This document shows, piece by piece, positions 34,388 through 41,816 of a DNA stretch of 64,000 nucleotides. Under the pieces are notes generated by a model. It was not told the origin of the DNA. It saw only the letters and a program-made list of their open reading frames with translations, and did no database searches. The stretch covers positions 3,130,501 to 3,194,500 of the forward strand of contig NZ_JAYKZX010000003.1 in NCBI RefSeq assembly GCF_035989265.1, in the 5' to 3' direction. How positions within the stretch are numbered: the first letter of the stretch is position 1; every line of letters begins with the position of its first letter. Origin of the DNA: Sphingobium sp. HWE2-09 (GTDB lineage: Bacteria; Pseudomonadota; Alphaproteobacteria; Sphingomonadales; Sphingomonadaceae). Made by a program: the position numbers and the translations under genes.

Positions 34388-36404
34388 CCAAGCCGCCAAT
34401 CCACTGCTGCAACCCTGGGACGGGCCGCTGGGCGCGCCGCCCTTCGCGCAGGTGCGGGACGAGGATTTTCTGCCTGCGTTCGAAACCGCTATCGCTTGGC
34501 ATCGCGACGAGATTGCCGCCATCGCCGACAGCGCCGCGCCTGCCACCTTCGACACGGTCGTCGCAGCGCTCGAACGGTCGGGCGAACCGCTGGCGCGGGT
34601 ACGTCGCCTGTTCTGGACCCTGTCGTCGGCGCAGGGGACGCCCGCGATCCGCGCGATTGAGGGGCAGGTGTCGGCGATGCTGAGCGCCCATGGTACGGCG
34701 ATCAGCCACAATGCCGCGCTCGCCGCGCGCGTCGCCACGGTCCATGCCGCCCGTCATGACGCTGGCCTGACGCCCGAGCAGGTGCGGCTGGTCGAAAGCA
34801 GCCATGCCGGATTCCGGCGGGGCGGGGCGGAACTGGCGCCTGCGCACAAGGCCCGCTTCGCCGCTATCGATGCGCGATTGTCGGCCTTGTCGGTCGCGTT
34901 CGGCCATCATGTACTGGCCGCCACCGCCGCCTGGGTGCTGGACCTTGGTTCCGACGACCTAGATGGCCTGCCCGCCAGCCTTTGTGACGTGGCCGCCGGA
35001 CGCGCGCGCGCCAAGGGGCAGGCGGGGCGCTACCATATCACGCTCGACCGCACCGACTATGAGAGTTTCCTGACCTTTTCGCAGCGGCGCGACCTGCGCG
35101 AAACAGTCTGGCGCGCCTTTACCGAACGCTGCGATGGTGGCGCGCAGGATAATTGGCCGGTGATCGCGGAAACGCTGGCGCTGCGGCAGGAGCGTGCCGC
35201 GCTGCTGGGCTATGCCGACCATGCCCATTATGCGCTGGAAGACAGTATGGCGCAGGATCCCGATGCTGCCGCCGATCTGCTGGCGCAGCTATGGGAACCG
35301 GGCAAGCGCCGCGCTGGGGAGGAAGCCGCCGAGTTGCAGGCGCTGATCGATGCGGAGGGCGGTGGCTTCGCGCTCGCGCCGTGGGACTGGCGCTTCTACG
35401 CGGAAAAGATACGCCGCGCCCGTTATGCGCTGGACGGGGCTGCCGTGGCGGAGCATCTGCGGCTAGACGCTGTGCGGCAGGCGGCGTTCGACACCGCTGC
35501 GCGCCTCTATGGCCTGACCTTCACGCGCCGAACCGATATCACAGGCTATCATCCGTCCGTATCGGCCTGGGAGGTTCGCGACGATGCCGGTGCGCCGGTC
35601 GGCTTGCTCTTCACCGACTATCTGGCGCGACCGGAAAAACATGGCGGTGCCTGGATGGGCAGCCTGCGCGTGCAAGAGGCGATGGACGGCGACGTGCGGC
35701 CGGTGGTCTATCTGGTCGCCAATTTCGCCGCCGCGCCGCCGCCGGACACTGGCGCCACCCGCCTGTCGATCGATGAGGCGCGCACGCTCTTCCATGAGTT
35801 CGGCCATGCGCTGCACGGCCTGTTGTCACGCGTCACTTACCCCAGCCAGTCCGGCACGGCGGTCGCTCGTGATTTCGTGGAATTTCCCAGCAAGTTCATG
35901 GAAAACTGGATCGTCAGCCGGGACGTGCTGTCCGGCTTCGGCGTGCCTGATGCGCTGATCGACGCGATCCGCACCGCCGAATCTTACGGCCAGGGTTTCG
36001 CCACGGTCGAGTTGATCAGTTGCGCGCTGGTCGACTTGGCGCTGCACCGCGCATCGGCGGCGGGCGCAGACCCCCGCGCCTTTGTCGAAGCGGAATTGGC
36101 GCGGTTGGGGATGCCACCTGAAATCGGTTTGCGCCACCGCTTCCCCTATTTCACCCATATTTTCGACGGCGGCTATGCCAGCGCCTATTATAGCTATGCT
36201 TGGTCGGAAGCGCTGGATGCCGATGCGTTCGAAGCGTTCGTGGCGACCGGCGATATCTTCGATCCCGCGCTGGCCGCCCGCTTCCGTCAGGAGATATTGG
36301 CTGCGGGCGACAGCCGCGACCCGATGGACTCCTTCCGCGCCTTTCTGGGCCGTGCGCCCGATCCGACTGCGCTCATGCGCGCGCGGCACCTGGCCGACGC
36401 GTGA
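34380..36404 (+). CDS. M3 family oligopeptidase (Dcp/oligopeptidase A-like)
   Basis: A 674-residue zinc metallopeptidase from a TTG at 34380, 8 nt inside the preceding gene. Family features are NPLLQPWDGPLGAPPFAQVR at the start, YESFLTFSQRRDLRETVWRA, the zinc motif H472-E-F-G-H476 in LFHEFGHALHGLLS, DFVEFPSKFMENW and FDGGYASAYYSYAWSEALDA. The length is typical of cytoplasmic peptidyl-dipeptidase Dcp. It degrades short peptides, which may link it to the two transglutaminase-fold enzymes in the same unit. It is convergent with the response-regulator gene. Confidence 0.93.
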   Translation: MTDQAANPLLQPWDGPLGAPPFAQVRDEDFLPAFETAIAWHRDEIAAIADSAAPATFDTVVAALERSGEPLARVRRLFWTLSSAQGTPAIRAIEGQVSAMLSAHGTAISHNAALAARVATVHAARHDAGLTPEQVRLVESSHAGFRRGGAELAPAHKARFAAIDARLSALSVAFGHHVLAATAAWVLDLGSDDLDGLPASLCDVAAGRARAKGQAGRYHITLDRTDYESFLTFSQRRDLRETVWRAFTERCDGGAQDNWPVIAETLALRQERAALLGYADHAHYALEDSMAQDPDAAADLLAQLWEPGKRRAGEEAAELQALIDAEGGGFALAPWDWRFYAEKIRRARYALDGAAVAEHLRLDAVRQAAFDTAARLYGLTFTRRTDITGYHPSVSAWEVRDDAGAPVGLLFTDYLARPEKHGGAWMGSLRVQEAMDGDVRPVVYLVANFAAAPPPDTGATRLSIDEARTLFHEFGHALHGLLSRVTYPSQSGTAVARDFVEFPSKFMENWIVSRDVLSGFGVPDALIDAIRTAESYGQGFATVELISCALVDLALHRASAAGADPRAFVEAELARLGMPPEIGLRHRFPYFTHIFDGGYASAYYSYAWSEALDADAFEAFVATGDIFDPALAARFRQEILAAGDSRDPMDSFRAFLGRAPDPTALMRARHLADA

Positions 36405-36417
36405 AGCAAGGGCGGGG

Positions 36418-36804
36418 TCAGCCCGCCAGCGCCCGCACGTCGGCGGCCAGGGTCAACGGATTGAACGGTTTCAGGATCACGCCCACGGCCCCTGCGGCAT
36501 GATAATTTTGCACATCGGCGGCGCGGGCGCGCGCGGTGACGAAGATGAAGGGCGTGGTGGCAAAGCCGGTAACGGCACGCAACGCCATCATCAGCGTTGG
36601 GCCGTCCATCCGCGGCATCATCACGTCCAGCATGACGAGATCGGGACGCCAGTCGTCGGCTTCTACCGCCTCCAGCGCTTGCGGCCCATCGGCGCACACG
36701 CGCAGTTCGATAGCGGGATCGAGGGCGAGCGACAGCTTCACGATATGGCGGATATCCTGGTCGTCATCGACGTAAAGGATGCGCAATCGGTCGGCCTCGC
36801 TCAT
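36418..36804 (-). CDS. Single-domain response regulator
   Basis: A 128-residue receiver with no output domain. It shows LRILYVDDDQDIRH (acid pair), DLVMLDVMMPRMDG (phospho-acceptor aspartate), FIFVTAR (switch threonine) and VILKPFNP (lysine). It overlaps the end of the hybrid kinase by 4 nt, so it is the last gene of the leftward signalling unit and probably receives phosphate from that kinase or from the HPt-like protein. Confidence 0.93.
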   Translation of the reverse strand: MSEADRLRILYVDDDQDIRHIVKLSLALDPAIELRVCADGPQALEAVEADDWRPDLVMLDVMMPRMDGPTLMMALRAVTGFATTPFIFVTARARAADVQNYHAAGAVGVILKPFNPLTLAADVRALAG

Positions 36805-39305
36805 GCCTCGTCTCCTTCTTTCGGCGCGTTCTGGCGTGCCGCCACGACGCGGCGCACCGTTGCCTTCAGATCGGGCAGGGAGGTACGCGACTTGACCAGG
36901 ACCGCGTTGATCTGGCCGGCAATCTCGATATCGACGTCATGTGCGGAATAGATGATGGTCGGGATGGCGATGCCCTGGTCATCCACCAGGTCGGGCAACA
37001 GGTCCAGGCCCAGCCCTTCTTCCAGATGCACGTCCAGGATCGCCAGATGCGGGGTTTCCACCCTGATCAGCGCGCGCGCCTCCTCAAGGGTTGTGGCTTT
37101 GAGAATATAGGCGATGCCTTTGAGCGCGGAGGCGGTGATTTCGAGCGTGTCCTGATCATCGTCCAGTTGCAGCACCGTCGGCCGGTCTGTCCCCGAACGG
37201 CGGAAGGAGGTGGCGATCGCGGATTTGAGGCGGCCGGGATCGATCGGCTTGTCGATCCAGTCGACCAGGTTCAGCGACAAGGGCGTAGACGCATCGCCGC
37301 CCTGCGCCGACACCATCAGGATCGACAGCGTCTCCGGCCCTTCCAAACGCCGGACCTCCCGCGCGAAGTGGAAGGCGTCGGCATCGTCCAGGGCCATGTC
37401 GAGCAGTAGCAGGCTGTAACCATTGGCGGCGATAGCTTCCCGTGCCGCATGCGCAGACGTAACGACGCGACAGGCATAGCCTTCCTCCGACAGTTGCGAT
37501 TGCAACAGGCGGGCGGCGGCCGGATTGCTTTCGCAGATCAGGATGCTGGCACCGTCCGGCTCGGCGCGGGGTATCGCGATCGGCAGCATGACCGGCAGCG
37601 AGAAAGCAAAGCGGGTGCCGCCGCCGACCCGATCTTCGAACCACAGGTCGCCGCCATGCTGGCTGACGATCTCGCGGGCGATGGCCAGGCCAAGGCCGGT
37701 GCCGGGCGCGCCTTCGTCATTGGTGGCGCGTTCGAACCGGCCGAAAATGCGCCCGCGAAATTCCTGCGGAATGCCCGGCCCCTCGTCATCGACATAGACG
37801 GTCGCCCGGCGGCCGTCCGCGCTTCGGGTCAGCCCCACGGTGACATGACCGCCTTTCGCCGACGCCTTGACCGCGTTGGACAAAAGGTTGGTGATGACCT
37901 GCAGCAACCGTTCCTCGTCACCTTGGATCATCAGCGTTTCGCCCGTCGTGGCGCAATCGAGCAAGGTTCCAGTGGTGCGCACCAGCCCGCTATTATCGCC
38001 GCAGGCGCGCAGGATGACATGATGCAGGTCGATCGGCGCCAGCGTCATGCGCAGCTTGCCCGAATCGATGCGGTCGATGTCGAGCATGTCATTGATCAGC
38101 CGGATCAACCGCTGCGCATTATTCTCTGCGATGGTCACCAGGCCCGTCAATTCCGGGTCCAGCCGGTTGCCCACGTCCAGCCGCAACAGCCCCAATGCGC
38201 CGACGATGGATGTCAGCGGGGTGCGCAATTCGTGGCTGACGGTGGAAATAAGGTCGTCTTTCAACCGCTCCACCCGCTTGCGTTCCACGATGTCGCGCAA
38301 CGACACAACGATATGGTCGCCATCGGGCAGCGCCATGACCCCGAGTGCGATGTCGACGGGCAGCAGGCGACCGCTCTGGTGCCGAACCTGCCGGTCGGTC
38401 CAATAGGGCGTCTTCAACTTGCCATCGACCAGTCCGACGCGATCCAGGAAACTGCCGACCCCTGGCGCGATGTCGGAAATGAGGTCGAAGTCGCGGCGGG
38501 CCAGGCTGGTAGCTTCATAGCCCAGCATTTTTGTCGCCGCCTGGTTTATGGTTTCGATACTGCCGCTGGGATTGACGATGATGATCGGATCGATCGTGCT
38601 GTCGAGAATGGTTTCGTTCCGTTGTGCTGCCTCGAACCCGCGCATTTCGGTTTGATATTGCGCCACCCGCTGACGCCACAGGCCCAGCAACGCGATGGCC
38701 AGCGACAGGCTGCTCAGCGCGATCAATATCCACATCACCCGCTGCAGCGCTTCTGTCCGGCTGCGATAGGCGGCGACGCGGTTCTCGCCGATCCGCTGTT
38801 CGTCGCGGATCACTTGGTCAAGTTGCAGCTGCAGGCGGCTCATCAGCCGCTTGCCCTCACCATCGGCGACGCGCAAGCGGGCGGCGTCCGGGCCGCGCTC
38901 GTCATAGCGCCGCAGCACCGCATCCATTTCCGCGATCTTGATATCGGCGATCCGGCGCAGGCTGCTGAAGCCGATCTGATGGGACGGCACGTTGCGATAG
39001 AGTTGATCGGCGCGGGCGAAGGATTGATCAATCCTGGCGTGCCATTCATTATAGCGGGCGCGAAATTCCGGGTCGTTGGTGATGACGTAGCCGCGCTGAC
39101 TCAATTCGGCGGCGCGCATTTCTGACAGAATGTTGATCAGCAGCACGCGGCGCTGGAAGGACCGGTCGGCATCTTCGCGCAGACTGTTCCAGCGGTCATA
39201 TTCGCCGCCCAGCCAAAAGAGCAGAGCCGCCAGCACCAGCGGGACGAGCAGGGCGGACAGGAGGAAGCGAAGCGGGCGTGGAGGACGGGGCGGCGTGCCG
39301 TTCAT
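36801..39305 (-). CDS. Hybrid sensor histidine kinase with CHASE3, PAS and two receiver domains
   Basis: An 834-residue protein. In order: a transmembrane helix (about residues 13-31), a CHASE3-like periplasmic region with FQRRVLLINILSEMRAAEL and QRGYVIT (40-180), a second helix (about 190-210) and a PAS domain (ILDSTIDPIIIVNPSGSIET). The H-box is VSHELRTPLTSIVGALGLL, the HATPase has NLLSNAVKASA, DEGPGIP and GTGLGLAIA. Receiver 1 has LLLLDMALDD but only one acid in its N-terminal pocket (ILICESNP); receiver 2 is canonical (LQLDDDQDTLE, LAILDVHLEE). It signals from the inner membrane. It overlaps both neighbours by 4 nt. Confidence 0.94.
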   Translation of the reverse strand: MNGTPPRPPRPLRFLLSALLVPLVLAALLFWLGGEYDRWNSLREDADRSFQRRVLLINILSEMRAAELSQRGYVITNDPEFRARYNEWHARIDQSFARADQLYRNVPSHQIGFSSLRRIADIKIAEMDAVLRRYDERGPDAARLRVADGEGKRLMSRLQLQLDQVIRDEQRIGENRVAAYRSRTEALQRVMWILIALSSLSLAIALLGLWRQRVAQYQTEMRGFEAAQRNETILDSTIDPIIIVNPSGSIETINQAATKMLGYEATSLARRDFDLISDIAPGVGSFLDRVGLVDGKLKTPYWTDRQVRHQSGRLLPVDIALGVMALPDGDHIVVSLRDIVERKRVERLKDDLISTVSHELRTPLTSIVGALGLLRLDVGNRLDPELTGLVTIAENNAQRLIRLINDMLDIDRIDSGKLRMTLAPIDLHHVILRACGDNSGLVRTTGTLLDCATTGETLMIQGDEERLLQVITNLLSNAVKASAKGGHVTVGLTRSADGRRATVYVDDEGPGIPQEFRGRIFGRFERATNDEGAPGTGLGLAIAREIVSQHGGDLWFEDRVGGGTRFAFSLPVMLPIAIPRAEPDGASILICESNPAAARLLQSQLSEEGYACRVVTSAHAAREAIAANGYSLLLLDMALDDADAFHFAREVRRLEGPETLSILMVSAQGGDASTPLSLNLVDWIDKPIDPGRLKSAIATSFRRSGTDRPTVLQLDDDQDTLEITASALKGIAYILKATTLEEARALIRVETPHLAILDVHLEEGLGLDLLPDLVDDQGIAIPTIIYSAHDVDIEIAGQINAVLVKSRTSLPDLKATVRRVVAARQNAPKEGDEA

Positions 39306-39958
39306 GCTACGCGGTCCGCCGCCACCACACCCAGCAGCGGCTGCACCGCGAGCAGAGCCTGCGCACGATTGCCGACGTCGAGTTTGCGGAAGATCGCCGT
39401 CAGATGCGCCTTCACCGTGGCTTCGGATACGTCGAGATCGGCGGCGATCTGCTTGTTGAGGCGCCCGTCCGACAGGGCGATCAACACCCGCAGTTGCGCG
39501 CCGGACAGGGTCGCGATCCGATCGCGCAATGCGCCTGAATCGATTCCGGCGTCGACAGGGGGAAAGCTGGTCTGCCCGTCGGCCAGCCTTTTAATATCCC
39601 GCGCCAGATCATCGAACGGCCTGGTCTTGTAGAGGAAACCGGCAGCGCCCAGGGCGCGGGCGCTTTCCACCAGCGTGGGATTTTCATGCGCGGATATCAT
39701 GGCGATTGGGACGCGTCCGGCTTCATGCTGGACCTGCAGGAAGCCAGAAAAGCCGCGTGCATCGGGAAGGACGAAGTCGAGCAGGATCAGGCGATATTTG
39801 CCGTGGCGTTTCAACGCCGCCATCGCTTCGCCGATGGTGCCGGCCGTGTCCACCGTGATGCCGGGGATTGCCGCGCGTGCGGCAAGCGCCAGACCTTCTC
39901 GGATCAATGGGTGATCATCCGCGATCAATACGCGGCCGCCGGGCACGGTCTCCGCCAT
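39302..39958 (-). CDS. NarL/LuxR-family response regulator
   Basis: A 218-residue regulator with an N-terminal receiver (RVLIADDHPLIREGL; YRLILLDFVLPDARG; GFLYKTRPFDD) and a C-terminal LuxR-type HTH (LSGAQLRVLIALSDGRLNKQ, IAADLDVSEATVKAHLTAIF, RKLDVGNRAQALL). It is the first gene of the leftward signalling unit with the hybrid kinase and lone receiver. It probably binds DNA as a dimer at inverted repeats, for example one of the palindromes at 40006 or 48616; that link is inference. Confidence 0.94.
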   Translation of the reverse strand: MAETVPGGRVLIADDHPLIREGLALAARAAIPGITVDTAGTIGEAMAALKRHGKYRLILLDFVLPDARGFSGFLQVQHEAGRVPIAMISAHENPTLVESARALGAAGFLYKTRPFDDLARDIKRLADGQTSFPPVDAGIDSGALRDRIATLSGAQLRVLIALSDGRLNKQIAADLDVSEATVKAHLTAIFRKLDVGNRAQALLAVQPLLGVVAADRVA

Positions 39959-40005
39959 TCACCTGCCTTATCGTTATTCATTCATCGAATAATGCGTTAA
40001 TCGCA

Positions 40006-40027
40006 GTTAGCGCTAACTTGGTATAAT
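40006..40027 (+). promoter_or_regulatory. Palindrome and -10 box of a probable leaderless promoter
   Basis: A perfect 12-bp palindrome GTTAGCGCTAAC (40006-40017) is followed by a perfect TATAAT (40022-40027). The ATG of the HPt-like gene is at 40034, exactly where transcription should start, so the mRNA may be leaderless. The palindrome overlaps the spacer region and could be an operator. No good -35 hexamer was seen. Confidence 0.5.
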
Positions 40028-40033
40028 GCATGT

Positions 40034-40621
40034 ATGTCGCAACCACAAAGTACTTTGGCTGTCATCTTTGTTGCTACTGCGTTAACTTATCCGAATATCG
40101 GTGAGGCTTTGCAGCGTGCCGGATGGGAGGTGCGGGCCGTGGAGCAGGATGATGGCAGCGCCATGGCTGCCGCCCATATGTTGGTCGTGGAGGGATGCAC
40201 GGACCTGCCGTCTTCACGGTCGGATCAGCTATTGGCAGCGGTGGTCGATGACGTGGAGAGGGCAGGATGGGCCGCAGACCTGTGGATCGATCCAAGCCAG
40301 TCGATCGCGCAGATGGCCGAGGAATTCCGGCTCTGGCTGCCACCTGACATGTCTAGCCTGGCGCGCATGGAAGCATTGTTCGGACGCGACGCCCTGTTGC
40401 CGGTGGTGCAGGGATTGCGCGTCGAACTGGATCAGGCGGTGACGGGGACGACCGTGCCGGACGCGCACAGGATGGCGGGACTGGCGGGAACATTAGGCTT
40501 TGCCGCCGCCAGCGAAAGCTGGCAGGCGATGGATAGGGGAACAGGCGATCAGGCGGCGGCGCTACGCAACAGCCGGACCGCGCTGATCGCAATCGATCGC
40601 TGGCTCGCGGAGGACACCTGA
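40034..40621 (+). CDS. HPt-like phosphotransfer protein
   Basis: A 195-residue protein. The C-terminal ~85 residues look like a histidine phosphotransfer domain: SLARMEALFGRDALLPVVQG, then PDAHRMAGLAGTLGFAAASE, where the histidine aligns with the AHxLKGxxxxLG signature. The N-terminal ~100 residues (LAVIFVATALTYPNIGEALQ; HMLVVEGCTDLPSSRSDQ) resemble a receiver without the phospho-acceptor. It is divergent from the regulator-kinase unit, consistent with it being the missing relay protein. The lysine usual after the histidine is replaced by alanine (HRMAG), so the assignment is moderate. Confidence 0.7.
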   Translation: MSQPQSTLAVIFVATALTYPNIGEALQRAGWEVRAVEQDDGSAMAAAHMLVVEGCTDLPSSRSDQLLAAVVDDVERAGWAADLWIDPSQSIAQMAEEFRLWLPPDMSSLARMEALFGRDALLPVVQGLRVELDQAVTGTTVPDAHRMAGLAGTLGFAAASESWQAMDRGTGDQAAALRNSRTALIAIDRWLAEDT

Positions 40622-40630
40622 ACCGGACGA

Positions 40631-41281
40631 TCAGGTCAGGCTGGCGGCGTTCAGCATCACGGCAAGGGCGACGCTGCTGATTGGTTGTACGAACCGGAAG
40701 CCGCAACTGGCATTGCGCGACCAGCAGATGTCGCCCGCGATCCCCTGCCGGTCGCCTAGCGCAAGGCCCAGAATCCCGCGCAAGCCAAGGTCTAACGGTC
40801 CGGGCGCGGCGAGCAGAACGCCACCGACCGAGATATTGTCGATCCTGACCGACAGGATGCTGTCGCCGACCGTCAACGCCAGGTCCCGCCGAAAGGGAAA
40901 GCGCGGCTGGCGCGCGATGCGGCCTGCCTGGCTGCTGCGCGCGGCAAAAATATCGGCAGGGCAGCAGCGCAGGTCGAAACTCAGTCCGGCTTCATGGCCC
41001 GACACCCAGCGAATATGGGCGAGACGCGGGTCGAGGCCACGCATTTCTATGAGGACGCGCGAGCTTGGCGGCGGCGGAGCGGGCAGTTGGATACGCATGC
41101 CACCGGCCGACAAATCGCGCACCATGCAGGGCAGGCTGCGGCCATCGAACGAGATTTTGCCGATGGTGAAGACGGTAGCGGCGCGTTCGTCGCGTCGTCG
41201 CTCCATGGGAACCGCGGACGATCCTGGCAAAGGCGCTGCCGTGACCGGCGTCACCGCCGCCTGCTCCATTCCATAAGGCAT
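40631..41281 (-). CDS. Tandem PilZ-domain protein
   Basis: A 216-residue protein starting MPYGMEQAAVTPVTAAPLPG, with AGGGGGAATGGG upstream of the ATG at 41281. The first PilZ domain has ERRRDERAATVF (RxxxR-like) and CMVRDLSAGGMRI (DxSxxG); the second has RFPFRRDLALTV and VRIDNISVGGVLL, a weaker match. PilZ domains bind c-di-GMP, so it may tie surface-structure genes to that messenger. It is 17 nt downstream of the last DUF11-like gene on the same strand. Confidence 0.82.
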   Translation of the reverse strand: MPYGMEQAAVTPVTAAPLPGSSAVPMERRRDERAATVFTIGKISFDGRSLPCMVRDLSAGGMRIQLPAPPPPSSRVLIEMRGLDPRLAHIRWVSGHEAGLSFDLRCCPADIFAARSSQAGRIARQPRFPFRRDLALTVGDSILSVRIDNISVGGVLLAAPGPLDLGLRGILGLALGDRQGIAGDICWSRNASCGFRFVQPISSVALAVMLNAASLT

Positions 41282-41297
41282 GATCCCATTCCCCCTG

Positions 41298-41816
41298 TTA
41301 ACGCAATTTGACGCGGAAGCGGACGGTGAACGAGCCGCCCGCCTTGAATGTCGTGAGCGGTTTGACGCGGATGGCGCGGACATTGGCGTCATAACCGCTG
41401 GCGTCGGGAACGGGCGTGTAGGTCCAACTCGTCCCGTCACTGAATTCGATGCCGTCGGCGGTGCTGGCAAGGCTGCTGAAGCTATAGGTCAGGCCACTAT
41501 CCCCAACGCCCAACACGATCGCACCGTTGGTGAAGACGACCGGGCCGCTGCCGCTTGCCCCCAGATCGCTGACGCGCAGGATCACATTGGCGGGCAACTG
41601 GTCCTCGAACACGATGCCGCGCACCGTCTTGCCCAGGTTCGCGATCGGATTGGCGAGGGTCGCAGTATAATCGACCACTGCGCCCGGAATGGCGCGGGGG
41701 ATGGCGTTGCCCATGGGATCGGACACCATGCCGACCGACTTGGTCGCTATGATCGGATCGGCCAAAGCAGGCGTGGACAGCCCGGCAAGCAGGAGGAAGG
41801 CAGCCTCGCGCATCAC
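41298..41816 (-). CDS. Secreted DUF11-like protein
   Basis: A 172-residue protein with a signal peptide (MMREAAFLLLAGLSTPALA) followed by DPIIATKSVGMVSDPMGNAI and VDYTATLANPIANLGKTVRG, the KxvxxxxDpxG...xYtixvxN pattern of DUF11/isopeptide-type beta-sandwich domains. It ends in beta strands SFTVRFRVKLR with no barrel or anchor. The start overlaps the stop of the giant outer-membrane protein by 4 nt, so they are translated together. It is one of three small secreted beta-sandwich proteins in this operon. Confidence 0.8.
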   Translation of the reverse strand: MMREAAFLLLAGLSTPALADPIIATKSVGMVSDPMGNAIPRAIPGAVVDYTATLANPIANLGKTVRGIVFEDQLPANVILRVSDLGASGSGPVVFTNGAIVLGVGDSGLTYSFSSLASTADGIEFSDGTSWTYTPVPDASGYDANVRAIRVKPLTTFKAGGSFTVRFRVKLR

